Origin: Gammaproteobacteria bacterium
GTDB taxonomy: Bacteria > Pseudomonadota > Gammaproteobacteria > Xanthomonadales > Wenzhouxiangellaceae
DNA length: 38,305 bases
Direction: 5' to 3'
NCBI GenBank assembly: GCA_018819105.1
Contig: JAHJQV010000009.1
Coordinates: 1-38,305, forward strand
The notes beneath the pieces were generated by a model. It was not told the origin of the DNA. It saw only the letters and a program-made list of their open reading frames with translations, and did no database searches. Numbering within the stretch: the first letter of the stretch is position 1; each line of letters opens with the position of its first letter. This document shows positions 27,454 through 35,514 of the stretch, in pieces. Position numbers and translations under genes: made by a program.

Positions 27454-27480
27454 AGACAAGGCGGCTTAGCCACCTTGTCT
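27454..27480 (-). promoter_or_regulatory. Intercistronic stem-loop between TonB receptor 2 and sulfotransferase genes
   Basis: On the - strand transcript AGACAAGGTGGC pairs with GCCGCCTTGTCT around a 3-nt loop, giving a 12-bp stem with a single G-U pair. On the + strand the same position would be a C/A mismatch, so the structure is better on the transcribed strand. No U-tract follows, so it is more likely an mRNA stability or partial-termination element than a full terminator. Confidence 0.5.
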
Positions 27481-27514
27481 GGTGTACGTTGTCTCAGCAC
27501 GTGAATGCCATCGC

Positions 27515-30043
27515 CTACAAGGGCAGGAAGCGGTAGGTCACATTAAGCCCGACCGTGCGCGGTCGGTTGGTGGTGATGCGCGGAATGTCATCCTGGTTGT
27601 TGATGAACAATTGCGCCCGTTTGTCGAAGATGTTTTCGGCAAACAGTTCCACCCCCCAACTGCCTTTTTTCACGCCGATGGAACCGTTGAACAACTCGTA
27701 GCTCTCCTGTTTGCGGCGTTCTTCCGCCACCAGCGAGCTGAACGAGTTGCCGGTATAACTGCCTGCCACCTGCACATAGGCACCATCGGCAAACTGCCAG
27801 TCCGGCGCCCAGTCATAGCGTACTCTGGCGGTGGCCTGAAACTCGGGCACCAGCGGCAATCTGCTGCCGACCGGAGCCAGCTCGATCACCTGGGCGTCGA
27901 CCTGTGTCAACTCGGTGTCGTTGTAGGAAAAGGCTCCATAAACGGTAAGATTGCGGGTGGCGCGCCAGGTCAGGTCACCCTCGATGCCCATGATCTCGGA
28001 GTCGGCCGAGTTTTCGATAAAGGTGAGGATGGAGACGTTCTGCGGGTCAAAGCGTGACACCTGCATGTCATCCCATTGGATGAAGTAGGCGCTGCCATTG
28101 AAACGCACGGAGTTGTTGAAGAACATGCTCTTCCAGCCCAGTTCCCAGTTGGTCACGTCATCGGTATCAAAGGTGACCGATACGGTGGGGAAATCCGGGT
28201 TCACCGAGGGCAGCCCACCACCACGGTTGAAGCCGCCGGGACGGAAGCCTTCAGAATAGGTGAAGAAGAACAGGGCGTTGTCGGTGGGTGTCCAGGCCAG
28301 ATTGAATTTCGGCACGATGTCATCGATTTTCAGCTTGTCGGTACTGTGACCACCGGTCCGATCAAAGTCACGGCCGCCGGCACCGCCGCTGTCGCCCTCT
28401 ACCACAGAGTCGATCGAACCCTGAAAGATGCCATTGGCAAAGTTCGAGGAGCCCTCGAAGTTCTGCGCGATGTCGTAGTAGCGTGCGCCGACGGTCAGGG
28501 CCAGGGTTTCCGGGATCAGGTCGTAGGTGACCTCACCGAAAAAGGCGATCTGCTCTTCGGTGCGGGTGATGTCATTGAAAAAGGCAACACCGGCTGGTCT
28601 GGTTTCAGGGTTGATCGAGACTGCGGTCTCGATCGGCGCATTGGGGGCAAAGCCAAGATCCGGCGTGGCCTGATAGAAGAAATCGTCCTGGGTTTCCAGC
28701 TGGTAGTAATCATAGAAAACACCGGCCACGGCACGCAGGCGATTGTCGACCGGGGTGGCAAACCGCAGTTCGTGGGTGTGACGATCATGATTCTGGTCGC
28801 CTTTGAATCCCTTGGTGGGATCCAGGCATTCGCGGTTTTCGGTGATGAAACGCGGATCGATGTTGTAGTTGGTGATGTAGTCCGGGTTGTCGTAGGTGCA
28901 GGTGTAGTAGGCGATGAAGGCCCCGGCGTTGTTGTAGCCGGTGTAATCCACCGACTGCTGTACGTCACGATTCAGATAGGCACCGGTGTAGAGCATGTCG
29001 AGCATACCCAGACGGCCATCCAGGGTCCACGAGATCTGATTGAACTGATCGTCCAGTTCGTCCGGGAAGAAGCGGCTTACTTCCAGGTCGCCGACTTCCG
29101 GGTCGAAGTCGAAGACACCATCAGCACCGAGTTCCTGGAAGCTGTTTTGCACCAGCAGGTTCCAGTCCTCATTGAACTCGTAATAGGCACCGATGCGGAT
29201 GCCGCGGTAGAAGCTGTCGTTGAAGTTGTCTTCTGCCAGATCGGCATTGTTGGCGCTGCGGAACGTGGTGTCGTCGGGCAGGCTGCCGGCAACGGCAGAT
29301 TCGGGGTTGACGTCCGGATCCAGCGTGAACTCGCCCGGCACATTGTCGATGTAGCCGCCATAGTTGATGTTGTAGAAGGTCAGGCGGGTGGCAAGCTTGT
29401 CGGTGATGGGCAGGTTCAGATAGCCTTCCATCGAATTGTTGAACTCGCCGTTTTTGGTGAACGAGCCGCTGGCCTTGAAGCCGGCATCAAAGCCGTACAA
29501 GTCAGGCTTCTTGGTGATGTAGCGGATCGTACCAGCCTGCGAACTGGCTCCAAACAGGGTGCCCTGAGGTCCCGGCAATACCTCCACGCGCTCGAGATCG
29601 GTGGCATAGATATCCAGATTGCGACCAGGCGCGGTCACCGGCTGTTCATCCAGGTACAGCGCCACGTTGGGCTGGGTACCCTGGGCGCCAGACAGCAGAA
29701 CAGTGATCGGCTGCACCGCCATGCCGCGGATGTAGATGGTTTGCTGACCCGGGCCGCGACTCGCTGCGGTGACATTGGGCAGGAAGGTGCGCAGGTCATC
29801 AAAGTTGCCGATGTTCAATTCTTCGATCATGCGGTCATCCACGGCCTGAACCGTGACCGCCGCATCCTGGGCATCCAGCGCATTGGTCTTGGTGGCTGTG
29901 ACCACCAGTTTGGGAATGACTTTGCTGTCCTCCTCGTCCTGATTCTGTCCGGATTCACTGTCCTGTGCGTGCAGCAGTGTGGCGGTGGAAGATGCGGCCA
30001 GTGCACAAAATACGGCGTGACTCAGCTTGTTGCGAATGAACAT
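27515..30043 (-). CDS. TonB-dependent outer-membrane receptor 2
   Basis: The 842-residue protein has a signal peptide (cleavage near residue 26, LLHA-Q), then an acidic linker and the TonB box PKLVVTATKT (about 44-53). The plug follows with IYIRGMAVQP, DLERVEVLPGPQGTLFGASSQAGTIRYITKKP, then a 22-strand barrel ending in LNVTYRFLPL. Its plug wording is close to the Xanthomonadales/Sphingomonad receptors of broad specificity. The ligand is unknown. GAGGT lies 7 nt before the ATG. A long AT-rich leader and three small hairpins lie upstream, and the sulfotransferase gene follows on the same strand. Confidence 0.94.
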   Translation of the reverse strand: MFIRNKLSHAVFCALAASSTATLLHAQDSESGQNQDEEDSKVIPKLVVTATKTNALDAQDAAVTVQAVDDRMIEELNIGNFDDLRTFLPNVTAASRGPGQQTIYIRGMAVQPITVLLSGAQGTQPNVALYLDEQPVTAPGRNLDIYATDLERVEVLPGPQGTLFGASSQAGTIRYITKKPDLYGFDAGFKASGSFTKNGEFNNSMEGYLNLPITDKLATRLTFYNINYGGYIDNVPGEFTLDPDVNPESAVAGSLPDDTTFRSANNADLAEDNFNDSFYRGIRIGAYYEFNEDWNLLVQNSFQELGADGVFDFDPEVGDLEVSRFFPDELDDQFNQISWTLDGRLGMLDMLYTGAYLNRDVQQSVDYTGYNNAGAFIAYYTCTYDNPDYITNYNIDPRFITENRECLDPTKGFKGDQNHDRHTHELRFATPVDNRLRAVAGVFYDYYQLETQDDFFYQATPDLGFAPNAPIETAVSINPETRPAGVAFFNDITRTEEQIAFFGEVTYDLIPETLALTVGARYYDIAQNFEGSSNFANGIFQGSIDSVVEGDSGGAGGRDFDRTGGHSTDKLKIDDIVPKFNLAWTPTDNALFFFTYSEGFRPGGFNRGGGLPSVNPDFPTVSVTFDTDDVTNWELGWKSMFFNNSVRFNGSAYFIQWDDMQVSRFDPQNVSILTFIENSADSEIMGIEGDLTWRATRNLTVYGAFSYNDTELTQVDAQVIELAPVGSRLPLVPEFQATARVRYDWAPDWQFADGAYVQVAGSYTGNSFSSLVAEERRKQESYELFNGSIGVKKGSWGVELFAENIFDKRAQLFINNQDDIPRITTNRPRTVGLNVTYRFLPL

Positions 30044-30649
30044 CGATTGACCTCGTTGTTGATGATGATTTGCTGATTGTGTTGCTACAGATCAGCGTGA
30101 AGACGCTGAATAACGCTCACGATGAGCGCAGAGACGCTGCGTTTGCGACGTGACGTCTTACCCGAAAAGAAATCGGCCTGACGCGAGTCGCTAACGGCTA
30201 TGACTGCTGCCTGTGGCAGCGGGCTCTCAAATATTGTTCTGAATTATTCCTAAGACTTCCCACTAAATTAACATATCTGAATTAAAGTTCAACCCTTAAT
30301 CAGGTGCAAAATGTTGAAGGGGCTGCGATTGATATTATAAAAGTCATTTAATATCAATATCATATAGATGATACGGGGGCACAATAACGTTGTCAATTTT
30401 GGGTAAATAGTTAGGAATTAATATGGAATTATGTTAAATAAAGCGATATTTAAGATAATAATGAAAGAATAATCCGCGCATATTGGCGGCTGTGATGTTG
30501 GGTCGCGCCGGGAGGCTGGTGGCAGGCGAGAGGCCAGACCTGCGGCTCGCATATGCCGGGTCAGCAGTCAGTGTATCTCTATGAATGGCTGGGATTGCAA
30601 GGTCAAGATGCCCTCTCTAACACGCGCTCGAGGATCTGGTGGGGCTATT
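30044..30649. other. 606-bp gene-free, AT-rich region upstream of TonB receptor 2
   Basis: No credible gene is present. Bases about 30235-30475 are strikingly AT-rich compared with all neighbouring genes. The part next to the receptor gene (30090-30220) holds three short perfect hairpins: TCAGCGT/ACGCTGA (30092-30098 and 30103-30109), CGCTCA/TGAGCG (30114-30119 and 30123-30128) and GCTGCC/GGCAGC (30206-30211 and 30215-30220). Bases 30476-30649 hold nothing I recognise. Confidence 0.7.
30329..30357. promoter_or_regulatory. Perfect 9-bp inverted repeat, candidate operator
   Basis: TTGATATTA (30329-30337) and TAATATCAA (30349-30357) are perfect inverted half-sites with an 11-nt spacer, centres 20 bp apart (about two helix turns). 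A - strand TATAAT (30334-30339) lies inside. More partial half-sites (ATATCAT, GATGAT) follow to 30375. This could be the promoter and operator region of TonB receptor 2, but it is nearly 300 bp from the start codon. Confidence 0.45.
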
Positions 30650-31045
30650 TCAGAGCCGCTCCAGCCGCACCAGTTCATCACTGATGGTGCGTCGTGCGCC
30701 GGCGTCGCGCAGCGCCAGTGCGGACAAAGCGCTGCTGATGCGCTGATTGATTTCCCTGATGCTGGTGCCGTGTGTGCGCATCAGCTCATCCTGTGTGGTT
30801 TCCGGCAATGAGCGGATCCTGTTCACCAATGGGTTGATCTGGCTGCTCAATTCGGCGATGCGCCTGGCGGCAGTGATCGCGCTCTCCTGACTGCGGGTGC
30901 TCTCAATGATCACCGCCACTTCGGTCATATGCTTGAGGTAACTTTGCATGACATCCTGCTCGGACTCACTGCAGGCAGTGGCCATGAAGCAGGTGAGGAT
31001 GACCAGGAACGATACGCGGATCTGTCGATGACTGATGTATTTCAT
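30650..31045 (-). CDS. Small putative lipoprotein of unknown function
   Basis: The protein is 131 residues from the ATG at 31045, which has GGGGA 8 nt upstream; the open frame extends to 31075 but without a better start. It has a signal sequence with a lipobox-like MATAC (Cys25), then a mature ~107-residue, mainly helical, Arg/Glu/Ser-rich domain with no Cys. I recognise no family. The helical character and QSYLKHMTEVAVIIESTRSQESA start suggest a coiled-coil or four-helix shape. A good sigma-70 promoter lies about 170 bp upstream at 31222-31250, giving it a transcript of its own. Confidence 0.7.
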   Translation of the reverse strand: MKYISHRQIRVSFLVILTCFMATACSESEQDVMQSYLKHMTEVAVIIESTRSQESAITAARRIAELSSQINPLVNRIRSLPETTQDELMRTHGTSIREINQRISSALSALALRDAGARRTISDELVRLERL

Positions 31046-31221
31046 ATGGATGTCCCCATGCAGTTGCCCATGCATTGCTTATGCTGGCAGCACCGATGTT
31101 GACTTCCCTGTCGTTAAGCAGACGACTCGTCTGTGACTGTGACCCGAAATGACGCGTTGCAAGTACCTGTGCAGTGGCCAATGCCATCAGGCTGTCATCC
31201 CGCGATCAGTGATCTTGCCCC

Positions 31222-31250
31222 ATGATACGCTTTTTGACAGATTTTGACAA
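31222..31250 (-). promoter_or_regulatory. Sigma-70 promoter for the small lipoprotein gene
   Basis: On the - strand TTGTCA (31245-31250, 5/6) is followed after exactly 17 nt by TATCAT (31222-31227, 5/6). It reads toward the lipoprotein and lies outside the phosphatase coding region. The expected 5' untranslated region is about 170 nt. The 288-bp gap between the lipoprotein start (31045) and the phosphatase stop (31334) holds no gene. Confidence 0.6.
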
Positions 31251-31333
31251 AACCTTCACTCACTGATACATCTTCAGTTGCCGCCGTGTGGATCATCCAT
31301 GCCCGCAACGAAGTGTCCAATGGACATATGAGC

Positions 31334-32704
31334 TCAGTGTGCAGCTGCCATAATCGGCATACTGCACGCTGATCCTGCAGCAGTTTTGTCCAGAACGAAC
31401 ACATCGGCGCTGCGGCCGTGCTGATCAATCATGTTGGCTTGCAGACAGTCGCGGTCAACATCGATGATCAGCGAACCGGCGGTGGCGGTGGCCACGGCCA
31501 TGGCCGGGTGATCCAGCGGAGCCTGATCGATTTTGCTGGAACTGCCCAGTACCAGATACACCGTGCCACACTGGGTGTGACAGTCGCTGTCCTTGCGGTA
31601 AATGTCTCCCGGACCCTTGCCGCGCTGGCGCAGCATGGCTTCGGTCAGGCTGGGTGAGCTTCCATAATGTCCAGCCAGGAGATGGCTGCGTTCGTAGCTG
31701 TGGCTGTGCCCGGCCAGCACCAGGTCGACATCGGCCTGCTCCAGCAGCGGCACAATGTCTTCGCGCACCACGCGCTGACGCCAGTCGCTGCCGCTGGCGG
31801 CATCGGAATCGTTGCTGCCTTTGCTGTAGGGTGGATGGTGCAGCACGACAATGGTCCAGGGCAGCGTGTTGTGTTGCAGATCCCGCTGCAGCCAGTTCAG
31901 CATGTCCGGCTTGTCCAGACGCAACGAGGACTGGCTGTCAAGCATGACCACATGTACCGGGCCATAATCGAAGGCATAGTAACGCTGGCTGCCTGAGGCT
32001 ATCCCGCCGGATTCAGCATTGGCGGGAAAAGTGAACAGTTTGAAGAATGCCCGTCGCCGGGCATCGTGATTGCCATAGGCAGGCCAGAACGACGTTCCTG
32101 TCAACTCGCTGGCCAGTGGCTGCAACAGGGCCTCGCGGTATTCATTGAAGCGACCTGACGTGTAGGCATTGTCACCACTGGTAAGCAGCAGATCTGGCTG
32201 GCCTGTTGGCGATCGTGTCGCGTCTGGCACAACATGCGTGGACAAAACATGCGTGGACATCCATTGTCTGGCGGCAGCCTGAACCCGCTGCGCAATCTCA
32301 CCGTCTCGACCGGGATCGCCCAGCAGCCACAGCCGCACGCTGCTGTCAGCACCCGCCGGCGGGGTGCGAAACGCATGCCGCGTGGCATCGGTCGTCGCCG
32401 GCCATTGCAGTACATACTCATAGCGCGACTCCGCCTGCAGGGCGTCGAAGGTGATGCTGTGGCTGCGGCGGGTGCCGTCCAGACGCACGCTTTGCACCAC
32501 CTGTCCGGTGTCGGCGGCGAACACGGTGGCGGCAGTCGGACTGGCTGTGGGGGTGTGCCAGTAAACCCGCATGCTGGAGGCCTGGCCGTGTTGCAGCCAG
32601 GGGCCCGCTGCAGCGTCGATTCTGCTGTCCAGCATGATCTGCAGCTGTCTGCCCAGTACCGCCACGATGATAATGATGAATATTGTTTTCAGTAGCTTAC
32701 GCAT
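31334..32704 (-). CDS. Purple acid phosphatase-like metallophosphoesterase, membrane-anchored or secreted
   Basis: The 456-residue protein has an N-terminal hydrophobic segment (about residues 6-18) as signal or anchor. A fibronectin-III-like N-domain (about 35-115) and a calcineurin-type phosphatase domain follow. All five metal motifs are present: GDPG (Asp130), GDNAY (Asp178, Tyr181), GNHD (Asn212, His213), LHHPPYS (His290) and AGHSHSYERS (His333, His335). The fold would hydrolyse phosphate esters in the periplasm. A 14-bp direct repeat near 32230-32260 duplicates the peptide STHV. It is 58 bp downstream of the OxyR-like regulator on the same strand, so they may be cotranscribed. Substrate is unknown. 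Confidence 0.9.
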   Translation of the reverse strand: MRKLLKTIFIIIIVAVLGRQLQIMLDSRIDAAAGPWLQHGQASSMRVYWHTPTASPTAATVFAADTGQVVQSVRLDGTRRSHSITFDALQAESRYEYVLQWPATTDATRHAFRTPPAGADSSVRLWLLGDPGRDGEIAQRVQAAARQWMSTHVLSTHVVPDATRSPTGQPDLLLTSGDNAYTSGRFNEYREALLQPLASELTGTSFWPAYGNHDARRRAFFKLFTFPANAESGGIASGSQRYYAFDYGPVHVVMLDSQSSLRLDKPDMLNWLQRDLQHNTLPWTIVVLHHPPYSKGSNDSDAASGSDWRQRVVREDIVPLLEQADVDLVLAGHSHSYERSHLLAGHYGSSPSLTEAMLRQRGKGPGDIYRKDSDCHTQCGTVYLVLGSSSKIDQAPLDHPAMAVATATAGSLIIDVDRDCLQANMIDQHGRSADVFVLDKTAAGSACSMPIMAAAH

Positions 32705-32762
32705 TTGTTCACCGTATTGATGCAGGTTTGGGCGCTGGGCTCATGCGATCTGCTTGCGTCAA

Positions 32763-33749
32763 TTATGTCGCGCCACCCGGATGCAGCTGACGCAGATCCG
32801 GGAACTGACTGATGTAGTCGCTGATCAGGCCAGCAATCAGATCCTGCAGCATGGTGTGCAAACCCTGCGATTGCTCAGTGCGGTCTGCGTCCGAGGCTGC
32901 AGAATTAATCACGGACTTGCGAAATCCGAGCCCGATCTGACGATAAGGTTCCTGCGCTGCCAGTCGCAGCATGCAGACATCGTTGCGACCATCAATCTCT
33001 GAATGCACATACAGTGCCGGCAGAAAGGCCATGCCCAGACCCATGCCGGCCATGTGCCGCAGCGTATCCAGGCTGGTGCCCTCGAAATCCCTGAGCAGCT
33101 CCGCCTCGTAGTCATCACACAGGGCCGCGACCTGCTCACGCAAATGAAACCCGCTTTCCATGGCCAGGATGCGTTGTCCTTTGAGCTGGTGTTTTTGCAC
33201 TTTCTCCTGTCCGGCAAGTGGATGATCCGGTGACACGGCCAGCAGCAGCGGTTCTTCGAACAGCAGTCTGGTCTGCAACTGGTGGCCATTGATTGGCAAC
33301 GGGGCGATAACCAGGTCCAGATCACCCTGGCTGAGCCTGGTTTCCAGTTGCGCCGGGGCATGCTCGCGCACGGAAAGTTTCAACTCCGGCCATTGACGAT
33401 GCAGACTGGCAATCAGACTGGGCAGCAGGTAAGGGCCCAGCGTCGGCGACACGCCGAGATGAAACAGACCGTTGCCCAGTTTGTCTCCGGCTCGCGTCAG
33501 ATCCTGAATGCGACGCACTTCGGCGATGGCATTGCGTGCATGCGCGAGCACATTGCGCCCAATCGGTGTCGGCTGCACCCGTTTGCCCAGCCGCTGCAGC
33601 AGCTTGCTGCCCAGTTCACGCTCCAGCTTGCCCAGCTGCATGCTCAGGGTGGGCTGGGTGACATGCAGTTTTTCTGCCGCTTTGCCGAAATGTCCGGTTT
33701 CCGCCACAGTAATAAGATAGGTGAGTTGACGCAGACTGGGCACGACCAT
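32763..33749 (-). CDS. OxyR-like LysR regulator lacking the peroxidatic cysteine
   Basis: The 328-residue protein aligns by eye with OxyR throughout: HTH LRQLTYLITVAETGHFGKAAEKLHVTQPTLS, then GVSPTLGPYLLPSLI, TSLDTLRHMAGMGLGMAFLPALYV and YRQIGLGFRK. In E. coli OxyR the sensing segment is GHCLRDQ...C with Cys199 and Cys208. Here it is GFHLREQVAALC, so Cys199 is replaced by His202 while Cys208 is kept as Cys211. It cannot use the standard disulfide switch. The start is ATG 33749 or, with AGGA better placed, GTG 33743. It is divergent from the export operon (97 bp between them) and is the likely regulator of it. I withhold the name oxyR because the key residue is missing. Confidence 0.88.
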   Translation of the reverse strand: MVVPSLRQLTYLITVAETGHFGKAAEKLHVTQPTLSMQLGKLERELGSKLLQRLGKRVQPTPIGRNVLAHARNAIAEVRRIQDLTRAGDKLGNGLFHLGVSPTLGPYLLPSLIASLHRQWPELKLSVREHAPAQLETRLSQGDLDLVIAPLPINGHQLQTRLLFEEPLLLAVSPDHPLAGQEKVQKHQLKGQRILAMESGFHLREQVAALCDDYEAELLRDFEGTSLDTLRHMAGMGLGMAFLPALYVHSEIDGRNDVCMLRLAAQEPYRQIGLGFRKSVINSAASDADRTEQSQGLHTMLQDLIAGLISDYISQFPDLRQLHPGGAT

Positions 33750-33796
33750 CCTGACTGAACAAATATAAATTTAATCTATCAAACATTGTTCATAAA

Positions 33797-33832
33797 ATCA
33801 ATTTGATAATCAGCATGCGCGCACCATATCGT
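33797..33832 (+). promoter_or_regulatory. Promoter and candidate operator of the export operon
   Basis: TTGATA (33803-33808) and TATCGT (33827-33832) with an 18-nt spacer make a moderate sigma-70 promoter. The perfect inverted repeat ATCAATTTGAT (33797-33807) overlaps the -35. A wider pair, TATCAAA (33777-33783) and TTTGATA (33802-33808), also exists. ATAAATTTAATCTAT, just upstream, resembles half of an OxyR site (ATAG-N7-CTAT). Any of these could be bound by the divergent regulator. Confidence 0.45.
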
Positions 33833-33846
33833 GCTAAGGTCTTGCC

Positions 33847-35514
33847 ATGAGTGCACACATAGTGATCAAAGGTCAGAACAAAATTACCATGGGTACGGCA
33901 TTCAGCCTGGTGTGGCTGATACTTGCCCCGGAGAAGCAGTACATGGTGCTGGCCATGGTCTATGGTGTGGCCATCAGTCTGCTCACGCTGGCGGTGCCGA
34001 TATCGGTGCAGATGCTTATCGATACGGTGGCCAACACGGCCATGATCCGGCCGGTGATTGTGCTCTCGGTGGTGCTGTTCATTCTGCTGTTGATCTCCGG
34101 GGTACTCACGGCGGCACGCATTCACGTCATGGAAATGTTCGGTCGCCGCATCTATGCGCGGCTGACCGGCGACATTGCACTGCAGTCTGTGCATGCCAAG
34201 GCGGCTTTCTTTGACGGCACCGATCGTGCCGATCTGATCAACCGCTATTTTGACATCATGACACTGCAGCGCCGCGTGCCGCTGGTGTTGAGTGGGGCGT
34301 TTGCGATCTTCCTGCAGTCCATCATCGGCTTCATTGTCGTGTCGCTCTACCATCCGGCGCTGCTGGCCTTCAACATTGCCCTGATTGTGCTGCTGACCCT
34401 GACGGCACTGCTCTGGGGGCCGCGCGCGATTCGCCGGGTGATTGAATTGAGCCATGCCAAATACAACACCGGTGCCTGTCTGCAAGGCATTGTTGCCGCT
34501 GGTGATTTTTTCAAATCCAGTCGGCATGTGGACTACGTCTACAATCGGGTCGAACAGCAGACCAGCAACTACATTGATGCCAGCATCCGCTTCTTCGGGC
34601 CCAGTTTTGGCCAATCGCTGGCCTTGCTGCTGCTGTATGCATTGAGCAGCGCCACCCTGCTCGGGCTGGGCGGTGTGCTGGTGATCGAAGGCCAGCTGAC
34701 GCTGGGGCAGCTGGTTGCCGCCGAGCTGATCATGTCAGCGATTTTTGTCGGCATTGCCCAGTTCACCTCATATCTGGAAGCCATTTATGACATTTTCGCT
34801 GCCTGCGAGGAGCTGTCTCTGGTGTATGGCATTCCGCACCAGCGTGCGCGGGAGCGCACTGAGCTGGATGACGGTGGCGAGGAACTGTGCTTTCATGATG
34901 TGACCATGCCCGGCACCAGCAAGCAGTTGAGCCTGCGACTGCCCGGTGGCAGCATTTCCAGTCTGGTGATGGAAAAATCGGCAGACCGTCGCCGCATCAT
35001 CAATTATCTGAAAGGCTATCAGCAGCCGGAGCAGGGACACATCACACTCGGCGGGCATGATCTGCGCGAGTTCGACAGCCATGATCTGCGCGACCGCATT
35101 GTTGTCATCGATCGTCAGAGCCTGATCCAGTGCCGCATCATAGATCTGATGAAGCTGGCTGCACCGGACGCGGATCGTGCCGATTTCTGGGACATGCTGC
35201 AGATTACCGGGGTCGACAAAGTGATCCGGCAGTTGCCTGACGGGCTCGACACCTGGTTGACCAGCCGCGGCAGACCGCTGTCGGGTTTTGACACCATGCG
35301 CCTGAAACTGACCGCCGCCATGCTTGCCGGTGCCAAGGTCATTGTGCTGCCGGAACTGGACGATCTGCTCTCCGATGAGGATTATGAAAACATCGTCAGC
35401 TATCTGCGCACACGCGGTGACATCAGTCTGGTGTGCCTGACCCAGAGACGCCGGAACATTGATTTCGACGAGATCATGGATGTCGATGCCTACAAATCCG
35501 AGGCCGCGCAGTGA
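33847..35514 (+). CDS. ABC exporter half-transporter with degenerate, probably non-hydrolysing NBD
   Basis: The 555-residue protein has a type I exporter membrane domain with six helices (about residues 32-60, 66-92, 142-165, 168-190, 255-280, 286-310). There is no N-terminal C39 peptidase. The C-terminal NBD (about 345-555) aligns end to end with T1SS-type NBDs, but the catalytic motifs are gone. The Walker A position reads MEKSADRRR (375-383), with Arg381 for Lys. The Q-loop Gln is Arg423, LSGGQ is LSGFD (478-482), Walker B DE is PE (Pro502-Glu503), and the H-loop His is Gln533. The frame is intact. AAGG precedes the ATG. The TGA stop overlaps the ATG of the HlyD gene. It may pair with another ATPase or work without ATP hydrolysis. 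Confidence 0.9.
   Translation: MSAHIVIKGQNKITMGTAFSLVWLILAPEKQYMVLAMVYGVAISLLTLAVPISVQMLIDTVANTAMIRPVIVLSVVLFILLLISGVLTAARIHVMEMFGRRIYARLTGDIALQSVHAKAAFFDGTDRADLINRYFDIMTLQRRVPLVLSGAFAIFLQSIIGFIVVSLYHPALLAFNIALIVLLTLTALLWGPRAIRRVIELSHAKYNTGACLQGIVAAGDFFKSSRHVDYVYNRVEQQTSNYIDASIRFFGPSFGQSLALLLLYALSSATLLGLGGVLVIEGQLTLGQLVAAELIMSAIFVGIAQFTSYLEAIYDIFAACEELSLVYGIPHQRARERTELDDGGEELCFHDVTMPGTSKQLSLRLPGGSISSLVMEKSADRRRIINYLKGYQQPEQGHITLGGHDLREFDSHDLRDRIVVIDRQSLIQCRIIDLMKLAAPDADRADFWDMLQITGVDKVIRQLPDGLDTWLTSRGRPLSGFDTMRLKLTAAMLAGAKVIVLPELDDLLSDEDYENIVSYLRTRGDISLVCLTQRRRNIDFDEIMDVDAYKSEAAQ

Noticed and set aside
28076-30076. Long open frame (666 codons) on the + strand opposite TonB receptor 2
   Set aside because: It is an antisense shadow of a clear receptor gene in GC-biased codons, with no recognisable domains.
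33847-35514. Calling the ABC gene a pseudogene
   Set aside because: The frame is full length, the membrane domain is normal, and start and stop are coupled to neighbours; only catalytic positions are altered.
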